NCBI GenBank assembly: GCA_963700515.1
Contig: CAVOXY010000042.1
Location: forward strand, 496,001-560,000
Length of the DNA: 64,000 nucleotides
Origin: JAJRVM01 sp963700515
GTDB taxonomy: Bacteria; Planctomycetota; Planctomycetia; Pirellulales; Pirellulaceae
Direction: 5' to 3'
Of the stretch, positions 1-9,783 are shown piece by piece (the stretch's first letter is position 1; each line of letters begins with the position of its first letter). The notes beneath the pieces are model-generated. The model worked only from the letters and a program-made list of their open reading frames with translations, was not told the origin of the DNA and searched no databases. Made by a program: the position numbers and the translations under genes.

Positions 1-65
1 CCGCCAGGAGACCAGGCACCGCTGCACGGCACTCCAGCGTCGGTTGCTGATGAGGGAGTGATCAA

Positions 66-1256
66 TTATTTGCCGTAACGCAGGCCGTCGATCAACTGTT
101 GCACGCCCTGTTCCAGCCGCTCCGTCAGTTCCGCAGTCGCTCTCTTGCGGTCTCCCGATCTCTCGACAAGAATCGGTTCTCCCAGAGCGACGCGGGCCCG
201 GCGGCTGCCGCGAACGGTGGCGGAGAACCTGTCCAGCACATCCTCCTCGAACTTGTCCAGCGTCTCGGACATGCGTTCGATCGTCGGTGCCTCGGCCACG
301 TAATCGCCTGGATAACTGTACAACTGCACGACCAGGAACAAATCATCCAGTTCTTCGTTCAATCGCATGCGGGTGTCGGCGTCGAGGTTCTCCTGCTCCA
401 TACTTTGGATGACGCGTGATCGCAATTCTTTCACTCGCTCCGGAACCTTATTGGTGGCGGCGACGAAACCGTGTCTTGCTTCGATCTTCTTCAGGATGTC
501 ATCGATCAAGGCCGCGATGCGGTCGGGCAGCGACCCGGAACCGGGTTGACCGAGAAATTCGATTTCCTTGATGACCAAGGAGACTTCGGCGAAACGGTAG
601 ATCCGCTGGGGTAGCGGCAGCTCGGGACGAGGGCGCCAAAACATCTCGCGTTCCAGTTCGTCCATCAATTGGACCAACTCGTCGTATGGATCGTCGATAT
701 ACTCATACCAGATTCCGCACGGCACGCAGGCCAGCGGACGCTTAGCTCGTTTGACTGCCGACAAGGCAATGGCGGCCGCCCCCTCGCGAAACGGTCGCAC
801 CCGCGCGTTGCAGTGATAAACCTCTCCCTCGGGAAAAATGACCAAGGGCTGGGGATGTTTCTCGAGTATTTCCACCGCTTGGCGAAATGCACGCAAGTCC
901 GCCGCTTCACGGTCCACACTAAAACCACCGTGCCAACGCAGCACATGACGGGCGAACCGGGACTTGTCGGCAAAGACTTGCCAGGCGGTCATCAGGTAAA
1001 TCGGTACCCCGATGGCATCGGCTGCCGCGTAGATGCTGTACGCGTCAGCGTGGGTTGGATGATTGGGTGTGATGAGCACCGCATGGTTGTCGGCGAGCAG
1101 TTGCTGCACGCGCTCGGCACCTTGCACGTGGACCTCGAGCAGCCGCTCCTCGCGCCGCTGCTTGGCCAGCCTGATCGGCCGGAATAGCTTCACGATCGTG
1201 GCATTCAATTTGGGGGACCACGATTGGGTCGCTGACTGCATGCGGTAACGGTTCAT
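66..1256 (-). CDS. PlsC-like 1-acyl-glycerol-phosphate acyltransferase family protein
   Basis: This 396-residue protein looks like a lysophospholipid acyltransferase (PlsC/LPLAT superfamily). The sequence shows the catalytic HX4D motif as H66-PTHA-D71 inside ITPNHPTHADAY, and the second family motif FPEG at residues 141-144, followed by a basic stretch (NARVRPFREG) that fits phosphate binding. Family members transfer an acyl chain from acyl-CoA or acyl-ACP to a lysophospholipid at the inner membrane. It is longer than a minimal PlsC (about 240 residues). The C-terminal half after residue 220 is charged, probably helical, and not recognised. No clear signal peptide is seen. The acyl acceptor cannot be deduced. 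It is preceded by a gene-free stretch and appears monocistronic. Confidence 0.8.
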   Translation of the reverse strand: MNRYRMQSATQSWSPKLNATIVKLFRPIRLAKQRREERLLEVHVQGAERVQQLLADNHAVLITPNHPTHADAYSIYAAADAIGVPIYLMTAWQVFADKSRFARHVLRWHGGFSVDREAADLRAFRQAVEILEKHPQPLVIFPEGEVYHCNARVRPFREGAAAIALSAVKRAKRPLACVPCGIWYEYIDDPYDELVQLMDELEREMFWRPRPELPLPQRIYRFAEVSLVIKEIEFLGQPGSGSLPDRIAALIDDILKKIEARHGFVAATNKVPERVKELRSRVIQSMEQENLDADTRMRLNEELDDLFLVVQLYSYPGDYVAEAPTIERMSETLDKFEEDVLDRFSATVRGSRRARVALGEPILVERSGDRKRATAELTERLEQGVQQLIDGLRYGK

Positions 1257-1703
1257 GGGAGATCTCCGGAGGCTTGAGGCTCGAGGCGTGAGGCCTCACG
1301 CGTTACGCTCAGGTATTGTAGCTGCCGCTCCCATTAGGCGAGAACTCCCGGTTCTTTGGCGGCCCTAAACGCCACAGACTCGTGCGTGGGCGTTGCAGCG
1401 GAAGAATCGTCGTGTCTCCGCCTGACCGTGTGAAAAAAACGTTGACTTCCACGACGTATCCGTGGCTAAGCATCGCACAGACAATAAGTGCCGTATTTCC
1501 CGTAGCCCGAGTCGCCAGACTTCGGTTCTTCCAGATCCTCTTCTAGATCCTCTGAACTCTGGCGAGTCCAGCTACGACATTTGTTCTTTGGCCGATGCTA
1601 AGCAGCTATCTCGCGGTTTGCCCGCGGACGGCAACCAAAAAAAGGCCTGGCCGCAGGTCTCAAGCCTCAAGCCTCACTACTGATCCCGCGGCCGTGTCGC
1701 CTG
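1257..1703. other. Intergenic stretch, no gene seen
   Basis: No convincing coding frame. It contains two short low-complexity patches built on AGGCTTGAG/CTCAAGCCT (about 1269-1300 and 1659-1680), the same word found in the hairpin near 33113. No promoter or terminator could be assigned with confidence. Confidence 0.5.
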
Positions 1704-3044
1704 TTAACGCTGAAGCACTTGGCCAACCGACGTGGGGCCGGGGAAGCAGGCCAGCAAAAATGTGTTCCGCCCGTCCTCGATGGTGACCGACAGGCGTGGC
1801 CCGGCCACCGCACTGCGGCTGGCAAGAACGGGCGTGAGTTGGATATCGTGGGGTCCGACGGGGAGTTCGACACGCACGACCTGGATTTCGCGGGGGAGTA
1901 GTCCCCAGCATCGCGTGTCGGCGGCTTCGGTGGCCTCCCAGGCTACCCCGACAGCGCTGAGTGCAATGTCCGCCAGCGGGTTGTCCGCCTCCACAACATC
2001 CTTGGTGGCGTAGACGGCCGCTTTCTTCACCAGACGCCGGGCGACTGCGCGGGCCATGACATACGGCAGTTCCACGGCCTCTTGACGCAGTGCCAGGTCG
2101 GCCACGTCGCAAATCGTCTCGGTGCGACCCACGGATGCCCCATCGGCAACGATTGCTACGTGGTCCACGTTTCGCGGTGGCACCATCACGCGAGGTATCT
2201 TGATCGGTGAGAGCGTAGGGGGGACGTCATATTCACCGACCATCGACAGGATGCGGTCGGCGATCAGCAGTGCCGCACTGGTCGGAATTTCGGCCACCTG
2301 CTCTTTGACCGGACCTCGGTTAACCAGGGTGAAAACGTACAGGACGCCATGTCCCGGGCGGCTGTGGACTCCATTTTGAGCACGTGCCAAATCCGCTTTG
2401 CCGGCCTGGAACTGCGGTTGCCAGCTGACTACCTGATTGTAGGCACGCGATGCATCGTCGTAGTTGCCAAATGAAGACTCGCGAATCATGCCGTGCAGAT
2501 AGGGACCGATGGCCAGAGGTGTGTAGGCGGACTGAGCGTTTTCGACTTGCTTCTCCGTAGCTTTCTGCAATAACTCCTCTTGCTTGGCATTGACTTGCAG
2601 ACTGTACGCTTCGGCGTCTTGTCCGTCATTCATGAGGTTGGCCAAGGCCAGGAAGACTCGTGTGAGGACCTTTTCGTGACTTTCCCCTGCGTAAGCCAGA
2701 CGCTGGTCATCAGTAAACATGCTGATACCCGATTCGACCAGATCCTTCTGGTCGAAATGGTCCAGATTGTCACGCACACGGCGGAGCGTTGTCTCCGCCT
2801 CCGCCGGCCGGCCGTTGAGCAATTGAATCATGGCCAGGTCGAGTGATATGGCGTCGGCGTCGCGGGGATATTTCGAGATCTGTTGCTCGAGAGAATCTGC
2901 TGCAGTTGCCAGCCGACCGGCATAAAAATCTTGACGGGCCAACTGGACGCGCTGCGCATATGTGGAACAACCGGTCAAGCCGCAGAGGGCGACAATGCCG
3001 GCAAGGTAGGCCCAGTAACGTTGCAGAGAGGTCCTTCGTTCCAT
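1704..3044 (-). CDS. COG3014-like lipoprotein with TPR-like N-terminal half
   Basis: A 446-residue predicted lipoprotein. The N-terminus has a hydrophobic signal segment ending in the lipobox LTGC with the lipidated cysteine at residue 26, so it should be anchored to a membrane facing the periplasm. Residues about 30-200 hold repeated helical pairs (for example FYAGRLATAADSLEQQI and NGRPAEAETTLRRVRDNL) that resemble TPR repeats. The rest resembles the COG3014 family of uncharacterised lipoproteins. It lies 276 bases downstream of an LpoB-like gene on the same strand. COG3014-type and LpoB-type genes are often neighbours, which suggests a shared cell-envelope role, but no biochemical function is known to me. 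Confidence 0.7.
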   Translation of the reverse strand: MERRTSLQRYWAYLAGIVALCGLTGCSTYAQRVQLARQDFYAGRLATAADSLEQQISKYPRDADAISLDLAMIQLLNGRPAEAETTLRRVRDNLDHFDQKDLVESGISMFTDDQRLAYAGESHEKVLTRVFLALANLMNDGQDAEAYSLQVNAKQEELLQKATEKQVENAQSAYTPLAIGPYLHGMIRESSFGNYDDASRAYNQVVSWQPQFQAGKADLARAQNGVHSRPGHGVLYVFTLVNRGPVKEQVAEIPTSAALLIADRILSMVGEYDVPPTLSPIKIPRVMVPPRNVDHVAIVADGASVGRTETICDVADLALRQEAVELPYVMARAVARRLVKKAAVYATKDVVEADNPLADIALSAVGVAWEATEAADTRCWGLLPREIQVVRVELPVGPHDIQLTPVLASRSAVAGPRLSVTIEDGRNTFLLACFPGPTSVGQVLQR

Positions 3045-3062
3045 CTGTGGAGAACGTTTCCT

Positions 3063-3088
3063 AACGTGGCTGCGACGTCACGTCGCAG
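3063..3088. repeat. Dispersed hairpin repeat, copy 1 (CTGCGACG stem)
   Basis: Perfect 8-bp inverted repeat CTGCGACG (3070-3077) / CGTCGCAG (3081-3088) with a 3-base loop, preceded by AACGTGG. A 26-base copy differing by one base in the loop is at 51801-51826, so this is a dispersed element. It sits between the LpoB-like gene and the COG3014-like gene. Confidence 0.75.
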
Positions 3089-3320
3089 CGCATGGCATGC
3101 GTGCCGCCGCCACGAACAAGCATGTGCCGTGTGAGCCCCTGAAACACCAAAGCACTACTGCGTCCTGAGAAACCGTGTAAGCCGGGGACGGCGATCAGAG
3201 CCAACCGTGGCCGGGTCTTCCCCGGCCCATACCGATGGCTCAGGGCAATATTTCGATTGGCATCGAACGATCGCGATGACGTTCGCAGAGCCTTGAGTCA
3301 ACGGATTCCGTCTGCGTACA

Positions 3321-4013
3321 CTAGCCCTCGCTCTTGAGTGGGTTGTACTGCCACCACTTGCCTGCTCGCGTCTTGTGGTAACCCTTGCTGATCGTAGCCG
3401 ATTCCTTGTCGGGTGCTCCGGTCTGCACATTCACCAGTTCCAGCGTCAGCAGATAGTCACGCTGCTGGGACTCATTACGGACGGTGGTTCCCGACGTGAG
3501 TGTGGCAAAGAGCAGGTAATTGAGCGGTTGACCTTGACGCTGCAAGACACCGGCGAAGATGGCCATGTTTTCAGGAATCAGCAGAGAATCGGGCCGCATT
3601 CGCGTTTCCCTCAGAGCCACATCGACAACGCGCTTACTCACCGGCTGGAATGCCTGCGATTGGACCAATAGCGTGTCGATCTGCTGATAGATCTGGTCTT
3701 TAAAATCTCCCAGTTCCTCAATGCTCTTGTTCTCCACACCGACAAAGAAAACACTCCGCGGCGCGGGCAGGACTTCTGCTCCTTGGTAACTGGCCTCGTG
3801 CACCGGCATGCTCTGGCGGGCGAGCAGTTTGGCCATCGCCTCTTCAATCAGTGGATTGAACACTTCGGCTCCAGCTGAATGGCTCCCCACCAGGTCGGGT
3901 TGCCCCTCCTTGACCACATGGCCGTACTGATGTCCCCGGCATCCGACCAACAGCGACGTGGCAAGCGATCCGACCGAGACTGCGGCAGTGGTAAAAAATG
4001 TGCGTCGATCCAT
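3321..4013 (-). CDS. LpoB-like lipoprotein (penicillin-binding protein activator family)
   Basis: This 230-residue protein resembles LpoB/COG3417. In enterobacteria that family comprises outer-membrane lipoproteins that activate peptidoglycan synthase PBP1B; whether the role is the same here is inference. The start at 4013 is chosen because the protein then opens with DRRTFF, a hydrophobic segment and the lipobox LVGC (Cys25), and because AGGA lies 7 bases upstream. The frame stays open for 27 more codons upstream, which would bury the signal sequence. The family signature is visible in the FVGVENKSIEELGDFKDQIY region and in the ATLTSG region. It is probably co-oriented with the COG3014-like lipoprotein downstream. 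Confidence 0.75.
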   Translation of the reverse strand: MDRRTFFTTAAVSVGSLATSLLVGCRGHQYGHVVKEGQPDLVGSHSAGAEVFNPLIEEAMAKLLARQSMPVHEASYQGAEVLPAPRSVFFVGVENKSIEELGDFKDQIYQQIDTLLVQSQAFQPVSKRVVDVALRETRMRPDSLLIPENMAIFAGVLQRQGQPLNYLLFATLTSGTTVRNESQQRDYLLTLELVNVQTGAPDKESATISKGYHKTRAGKWWQYNPLKSEG

Positions 4014-4539
4014 TGTGATCCTGTTCCCAAGCGAGTGTCGCCGACGGGTGAGGCCCGGCGCGAGTGTCGGACCTGGCATCGCCATAATCGGCACAATAGA
4101 TACAAACCCTCGAATTCGTCATCGACCACCACGCTGGGGCAAGATAAGCGAAATTGCCTACAGATGAGCCAAAGCGTCGTGCCCGGAGTGCCGGAAAGGG
4201 GCAGAATTATGTCGCGATATCACGGTAAGTTGTTTATTGGTAGGGTCTTGCGTAATCCAGCGGGCAGGTGAGCTGTGATGGTCGGAGGTCTCCGGACTCC
4301 ATCTCCTTCGCCGTGCCACTGTGAGCGGTTTCGCCCGCCGATGCTCAGAGACCCGCGTCAGGACACGAAAGCGCTGCAGCAAACCGCCGCCCGAGGCTCG
4401 CAGTATGTTCCTGGTACCCGCTCTCCATTTCCTGATAGGAGCGAGGTGACGTGCTTTAGTGGCACCGGGGTACAATGATTTGTTACGCCGACAGCATTGG
4501 CTGAAGGATTGGAGGACTTCCGTCTCAAGGAGATATGCG
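4014..4539. other. Divergent intergenic region, no gene seen
   Basis: This region separates the LpoB-like gene (minus strand) from the ThuA gene (plus strand), so it should carry both promoters. No convincing -35/-10 pair was picked out by eye. The only clear signal is the Shine-Dalgarno AAGGAG at 4528-4533, which serves the ThuA gene. Confidence 0.45.
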
Positions 4540-5490
4540 GTGTTTTGTTTACTTTCGTCCGCTGATTTGTTGAGAGTTTTGCTGGCGATTCTCGTGGCGC
4601 CGTTATTCGCACCACCTGAGGCACCTGTGTTGCCGAAACGGAGTGAAGTTGCCGCAGTACTGACTGCGGCTCAAAGTGGCCAACCGTCCGAATTGACTTC
4701 TCGTCGTCTGAACATCGTGCTGTTAGCGGACGACAAGGACCACGGACCGGGCGAACATGACTATCCGCGCTGGCAAGCTCGCTGGGCGTTGCTGTTGGGC
4801 GGCGCTTTGGCTTCGAGTGAACGTGCGGCTAATTTGGCGGGACCAGATCGACGGGATTCGGCACTGGCCGCCGGGGCAAGAAATGCACATGTGATCACCG
4901 CCAAAGGTTGGCCGACTGCCGATCAGTGGGACAGTGCTGATTTAGTCGTCGCTTTCTGTTACTTGGCTTGGAATCAGGAGCGGACGGCCGAGGTTCGCAA
5001 GTTTTTGGAGCGTGGCGGCGGGTTTGTATTGATCCACTCCGCCACGTGGACCCGGCCGGAACCGTCGCAGGCAGTTGCCGATCTGACGGGTGTGGGAGGG
5101 TTCGTGAAATACCGACACGGCCCTATTGAGTTACGGATCAGCCAACTTGAACATCCGATCTGCCGTGGGCTGCCGCCGGTCATTCGGTTTGATGACGAGA
5201 GCTATTGGCCTCCCACGCCGCAGCCTGACGCGAATCGACTGCAGGTTCTCGCCGTGAGCGAAGAGGCTGCGGAAGATACTCTCAAGGCACCCGCTGAGCA
5301 ACCCATGTTCTGGACCGTCGAACTGGGCAAGGGACGCGTTTACGGCTGTGTGCTGGGCCACAACAACGCGACATTCGATCACCCCTACTTCCGGCTCTTG
5401 TTGTTGCGTGGGATGGCGTGGGCCGCCCACGAAGACCCCCGCCGATTCGATCCACAAGTCATGCCATCGGCGTCGGTTTCCGACGACTGA
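4540..5490 (+). CDS. ThuA-like domain secreted protein
   Basis: A secreted or membrane-anchored ThuA-domain protein of about 316 residues. The frame is open from 4459, but I place the start at GTG 4540. AAGGAG sits 7 bases upstream, and the protein then opens with a hydrophobic signal-like segment (LLRVLLAILVAPLFAPP). The ThuA fold (class I glutamine-amidotransferase-like) is shown by DDKDHGPGEHDYP, by the strand-turn FLERGGGFVLIHSAT, and by the C-terminal block GHNNATFDHPYFRLLLLRG. ThuA proteins are linked to trehalose and other sugar utilisation, but the planctomycete copies have no assigned reaction. The N-terminal half of the large protein at 41054-44714 is a paralogue with the same motifs. 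Confidence 0.8.
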   Translation: MFCLLSSADLLRVLLAILVAPLFAPPEAPVLPKRSEVAAVLTAAQSGQPSELTSRRLNIVLLADDKDHGPGEHDYPRWQARWALLLGGALASSERAANLAGPDRRDSALAAGARNAHVITAKGWPTADQWDSADLVVAFCYLAWNQERTAEVRKFLERGGGFVLIHSATWTRPEPSQAVADLTGVGGFVKYRHGPIELRISQLEHPICRGLPPVIRFDDESYWPPTPQPDANRLQVLAVSEEAAEDTLKAPAEQPMFWTVELGKGRVYGCVLGHNNATFDHPYFRLLLLRGMAWAAHEDPRRFDPQVMPSASVSDD

Positions 5491-5542
5491 CGCAAGGTCT
5501 GAAGCTGCCGGACAGACGCTGCACACCAGCTATCTCCGGCAG

Positions 5543-5857
5543 GCTTCCGTCGGGTTCATCCCGGCGGGGCCGCAACTGGCGAGCTACGCCCGCGTTGATT
5601 TCGACAGGGCTTCCGTCGGGTTCATCCCGGCGGGGCCACAACTGGCGAGCTACGCCCGCGTTGATTTCGACAGGGCTTCCGTCGGGTTCATCCCGGCGGG
5701 GCCACAACTGGCGAGCTACGCCCGCGTTGATTTCGACAGGGCTTCCGTCGGGTTCATCCCGGCGGGGCCACAACTGGTGAGCTACGCCCGCGTTGATTTC
5801 GACAGGGCTTCCGTCGGGTTCATCCCGGCGGGGCCACAACTGGTGAGCTACGCACAC
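5543..5857. repeat. Tandem array of 66-bp hairpin repeats (about 4.8 units)
   Basis: Units begin at 5543, 5609, 5675, 5741 and 5807 and are nearly identical over 66 bp; the last is partial. Each unit contains the stem CCGTCGGG / CCCGGCGG around a TTCAT loop (one G-T wobble), followed by CCACAACTGGCGAGCTAC. On the minus strand each unit therefore starts with GTAGCTCGCCAGTTGTGG and then the hairpin. Because 66 is divisible by 3 the array is open in several frames and gives spurious repetitive ORFs. The units are contiguous with no unique spacers, so this is not a CRISPR. The 3' end of the neighbouring PQQ gene lies inside the last unit. Confidence 0.85.
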
Positions 5858-7457
5858 GCTGGTCCTTTGGGTGGGAAACGGCCCAGAGGTACCGCTGCGA
5901 AGAGACATAGACAGTGCCGTTGGCGGCGATCGGAGTACTGTAGGCAGGTTGGCCAAGTTGGATCTTGCTGAGCAGTTCCGGTTGGCTACCGGCCGAGAAT
6001 ATGTAGAAGGACCGCTGATTTCCTACATAGAGCTTTCCATCGGCGACCAGCACACCGCCCCACGTTTCGGCTGCCGTGTCGTAGAGCCAACGGCGCAGAC
6101 CGGTCTCGGCCTCCACGCAGTGCAGCTTTCCGGTCACGTCGGTGATGTAGACCAAACCGTCGGCCACCGCCGCCGTGGCCATCGTTCTCTGGATGTCGCG
6201 GTAGGTCCAGATGCAACCGCTTGCCGTGATGTCGCCCGTTTGCGAGGCATCAATGCAGTGCAGCATGCCTACGCCATTGCCGTGCGCCGGATCCTGACCG
6301 ATCGCGACGTAGATGCGCCCCTCGTGAAACACGGGGGTGGCGATCACTTGGCTGGGGCCCACATAGGACTCGTCGTTTTTGTTATGGCCATCCTGCTTGC
6401 GCCGGTCACCGTCGTAATAGTCACGCGGCTTGCCGTCAAGATATCGGTACTCGGGGGGAATGCAGTCATAGAGCCAGGCCAGCTTCAGATCCACCGGTTC
6501 ACTGCCGGCCTGCGTGAGGGCTTCAAACGCATAGCAGAATCCATCACCGCCCCCAAAGAAGATCAGTGTCTTGCCGTCAACGGTGCCACACGAAGGCGAC
6601 GACCACTGTGCGTGATAGATGCGGCTACTGATCCCTGCTTGTTCGCGGGCGGCCAACTTCCCGGTGTGTTTGTTCAGTACCATGATCGCCGGTGCGTCGG
6701 GTCGCACGACGTATGCATGTTTTGAGAAGAAAGTCGCTCCCGGCATGCCTCCCACGCCGTTGGACGTGCTCGTGTACAGAAAATCGCCGTGGATCAGGAC
6801 TGAACAGCTGGCCGCGTCGTGCGGCATGACTCCTAATTCATCAATTGGATCGAAGCGCCAGATGATGTCGGCGTCGCGATCGGTCACTTCTACCGGTGGG
6901 TTGCCGTGACCGGCCATGTACGCTCCCTCCTCCGTAAACGGCCCGTCGTTGCCATCCGCCATTCCCTTGACATCGAGACAGATGATTTCCGCAGCTGAGG
7001 TCACCAGGTAAACCCGGTCACCATCAACGGTCGGTGAGGAGCAAATGCCGATGTCTTGATGAACGAAATGTGATTCGATTGGCAACCCATGCTGTCGCTC
7101 CGGTACGACCAATTGCCACAGGAGTTCGCCCGTCGCCTCACTCAGGCACTTGACCACTCCGGGATGCTCCTTGCCAAATCGCGGATCGCCCTTGGCCCCT
7201 TCCGCGTCGGTGCCGACGAAGACCCTGCCATCGGCCAGGGTGGGATTGCCGTAGCTGTGGGCGCCGAGTCGCGCGGACCAGACCACGTTCGTGCCGTCGC
7301 GCGAGAACGTATCGGGCAGGTCCGTCTCGCCCGACACCATGTTTCTATTCTCCGTGCCACCCCACTGCGGCCAATCCGCCGCGCGCAGGCCAGCTGAACA
7401 GAATAGGAGGGACACGACCAGCAAACTGCGGACGATCCTGTGGACTCTAGTCATCAT
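5820..7457 (-). CDS. PQQ-binding-like beta-propeller secreted protein
   Basis: An exported beta-propeller of about 545 residues. The start is one of two adjacent ATGs (7457 or 7454) preceded by GAGGAG. The upstream extension to 7496 would mask the signal peptide (SLLVVSLLFCSAGLRA), which is followed by the family opening ADWPQWGG. Blade motifs recur along the chain (for example VYLVTSAAEIICLDVKG and VYITDVTGKLHCVEAETG). Such proteins resemble PQQ dehydrogenase or BamB propellers but usually lack known PQQ ligands, so catalysis should not be assumed. It is a close paralogue of the protein at 31570-33099. Its last dozen residues and its stop codon are encoded by the 66-bp repeat array, so the native C-terminus may have been replaced. 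Confidence 0.8.
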   Translation of the reverse strand: MMTRVHRIVRSLLVVSLLFCSAGLRAADWPQWGGTENRNMVSGETDLPDTFSRDGTNVVWSARLGAHSYGNPTLADGRVFVGTDAEGAKGDPRFGKEHPGVVKCLSEATGELLWQLVVPERQHGLPIESHFVHQDIGICSSPTVDGDRVYLVTSAAEIICLDVKGMADGNDGPFTEEGAYMAGHGNPPVEVTDRDADIIWRFDPIDELGVMPHDAASCSVLIHGDFLYTSTSNGVGGMPGATFFSKHAYVVRPDAPAIMVLNKHTGKLAAREQAGISSRIYHAQWSSPSCGTVDGKTLIFFGGGDGFCYAFEALTQAGSEPVDLKLAWLYDCIPPEYRYLDGKPRDYYDGDRRKQDGHNKNDESYVGPSQVIATPVFHEGRIYVAIGQDPAHGNGVGMLHCIDASQTGDITASGCIWTYRDIQRTMATAAVADGLVYITDVTGKLHCVEAETGLRRWLYDTAAETWGGVLVADGKLYVGNQRSFYIFSAGSQPELLSKIQLGQPAYSTPIAANGTVYVSSQRYLWAVSHPKDQRVRSSPVVAPPG

Positions 7458-7910
7458 CGCTCCTCTGCTAGACACGTCATTGTGGATTACCGGCACCCGG
7501 TGTGAAGGGAAAAATCGAGGGAGTGTCCCCTTTGCCCGCTTGTTGGTGCGCTCAGCATCAGCCGTCAGGGCGTTGCTCGCGTCAGCAACCGTGAACGGGG
7601 TGCGGCGATGGCCTTCAGGATAGCAGGTTCAAAACTGAGGGGCGAGAAGCATTTCGAAGTCTGGGTGTGCCAAGATCGCCAACAACAACGATGCGTTGTC
7701 AAAGAGCGAAAGTACGTCGACCGACTTCAGACGCGGCGATTATCAACATCTTCTGGTCCGAAAATTCATCTTGGACAGCACCGATCGGGACAAAAAAATC
7801 GGATGACAAAAAAATGTCGCGTGACAACCGATTCTCTTGTCAGACCGTCGTCTTGTACCCCATAAGAATAGCGTGGGAACCAGGCTAACTTGAATTCTTA
7901 CTGTCGTCGA
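7458..7910. other. Intergenic stretch with a GACAAAAAAATC repeat
   Basis: No gene is supported. A 24-base A-rich element at 7789-7812 (GACAAAAAAATCGG followed by ATGACAAAAA) recurs exactly at 9784-9807. Confidence 0.5.
7789..7812. repeat. GACAAAAAAATC dispersed repeat, copy 1
   Basis: A 24-base sequence identical to 9784-9807. Both copies are intergenic and strongly A-rich on the plus strand, unlike the surrounding DNA. Confidence 0.7.
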
Positions 7911-9122
7911 TCATTGCGTGGCAACCAGCGAAGCGAAATTCCATACGTAAAGGCGAGCTGAGGTCCCCTGGACGACATTGTGCGATAGGTGACGCCCGGA
8001 GGCGTCGAAGCGGAGTCCCCCAGCGGCACCTTGAAACGGGAGTGTTTGAACCCTCTGGCCACTTGGCACTGACCAGACCGACAGATGACTCACTTGCTCT
8101 GGACCTGTGGAAAACATCGCGCCTGGGCCAATGATCGCGATGGTCACCAACCATTGCCCGTCGGGAGAAATCACGCCGTCAATGATACCAGTTGTCGGAT
8201 TAGCTTGTGGCCGTTGAGTACCGTTTCTTGCGATTCCGCCGTATGCCTTCGCCACCCTCTGCATTTCCTCCTTGCCGTGCTGTTGCGTGCCGGTTCTTGC
8301 GACGACTGGCTTATCGTGGTCCAGGGACAGCAACATCCAATACGGGCCGCGACGGGTCAACAACATGGGATACTTGCCGCCGTGCATATCGGAGATGGCG
8401 GTCATGGGAGGAACGTCGATTTCTGAAAGGACACGAAATTGCATGTCCGTCAGCCGCAACTTCCACGCCTCCTTCTGATGCTTCTTGGGGATCATGATGG
8501 CGGCGATCCTGCCATCCTCAACATCTCCGATCATGTCGAGCGTGCTGGCCCACTCCCACCGATTCTCCAGCTTGGCGTGAATGCTTAGCGGTTGACCCGC
8601 AAAACGGGCGAGCACGTAGGAAGTCGAATGCCTCCCAGCGGCAATGAAAAAACTCAGGTCCTCGGAGAAATGAGGCTGAAGAGAGGGTTTCTCGGCGCCG
8701 GGCATGTCAAACGCCATGCGACGCGCGACCTTGCCGTCAGCCGTGCTATACACCACCAACTCACCGCCATCAATGTTTTCAATACCGTGTCTTCCATCAG
8801 GTGTGAGACTCGGCGCCCGATCGGTGTCGAGCGTAAACGTCGATGCCACCTTTTTCGTTGCGAGATTAATCACCTTTAGCTGAGCCGGATCTGTCTTCCC
8901 TGTCTCCCGGACAAAGGGATAGCCCTGGACAACCACGAACGATTTGCCATCCGAGGCCACTTGCCCGGAGAGCATGTAGGCAGGATTTTCGGCGAGTGGT
9001 GGATACACGAGCTCGGGCTCAGGTGGGTCAGCGGCCCGGCTTGTCCATGGAGCAAGTAAAAGGCTGGCAACAGCGACGACTAGAAAACCCTTGGTCAATA
9101 CCCAGGCCAAGCGAGAGTGCAT
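7911..9122 (-). CDS. Secreted WD40-like beta-propeller protein
   Basis: About 403 residues. The start at 9122 is set by AAGGAG 7 bases upstream and by a good signal peptide (FLVVAVASLLLAPWTSRAA) directly after it. The longer frame to 9263 is not needed. The body is made of WD40/TolB-like blades: LSGQVASDGKSFVVVQGYP, DRAPSLTPDGRHGIE, IDGVISPDGQWLVTIA and GGLRFDASGRHLSH all show the S/T-PDG turn typical of these propellers. No catalytic residues are recognisable. It is probably a periplasmic or surface scaffold of unknown partner. It follows the PQQ propeller gene on the same strand, separated by a 453-base gap. Confidence 0.7.
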   Translation of the reverse strand: MHSRLAWVLTKGFLVVAVASLLLAPWTSRAADPPEPELVYPPLAENPAYMLSGQVASDGKSFVVVQGYPFVRETGKTDPAQLKVINLATKKVASTFTLDTDRAPSLTPDGRHGIENIDGGELVVYSTADGKVARRMAFDMPGAEKPSLQPHFSEDLSFFIAAGRHSTSYVLARFAGQPLSIHAKLENRWEWASTLDMIGDVEDGRIAAIMIPKKHQKEAWKLRLTDMQFRVLSEIDVPPMTAISDMHGGKYPMLLTRRGPYWMLLSLDHDKPVVARTGTQQHGKEEMQRVAKAYGGIARNGTQRPQANPTTGIIDGVISPDGQWLVTIAIIGPGAMFSTGPEQVSHLSVWSVPSGQRVQTLPFQGAAGGLRFDASGRHLSHNVVQGTSARLYVWNFASLVATQ

Positions 9123-9783
9123 CGTCTCACTCCTTTCACCAGTACCTTCGGTTCTCCGAAAACCGTCCTGACGAACGCCGTCTACAGTTGTAGCCATACG
9201 GACGTAGTGTGTCAACAGACAGCTGGCAAACCGCCGCTTGCACGGGAAGAATCCCAGCGGCACGGCGAGGCAACACGTCAGGGTAAATCCCGACGGACTC
9301 CAAGCCGGCGGCCACTATATGAATATGCTTGGTCAGGGTGCGGTAGATCCCGGTTCACAGCCCTGGGCACGACCGGCGATTGCGACCATACCCGGCCGCG
9401 TCTGCGCATCACATGGGGACCGCCGCGATACGAGGCGAGCGTGGGTCAGGTCGCCACGACCTGCCGAGACCCGGACAATGCCATCTGGTGGCTATTCATA
9501 AACCCCAGCGCCCACGACTGGATGGCACTTTGATTACCGACATGGCAATTTGGGATAAATATATATTTTGGAGTGCATGTCAAAGGTCTGTCCCCCTCTG
9601 TAGATGTAACTGAGTGGCTTTCTCGGCCACTTCGGCGGTCAATCCTGATGAGGCCTTGTCCACGAACTCGACAGATGCTGCCCGGACTCAGGCGAAGAAT
9701 GAGGGCGTCCGAGCGCGGCACAAACGAAGGCATTTCGAATCATCTCGAGATGGTGGCAGAGACCTTGGACGGGGCAGATGAAG

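Noticed and set aside
5543..5857. CRISPR array
   Set aside because: Units are contiguous and nearly identical with no unique spacers, and no cas genes are near.
5348..5971. Plus-strand 207-residue repetitive ORF through the 66-bp array
   Set aside because: The 66-bp unit is divisible by three, so the array is open in several frames. The ORF begins inside the ThuA gene, has no ribosome-binding site and crosses into the PQQ gene on the other strand.
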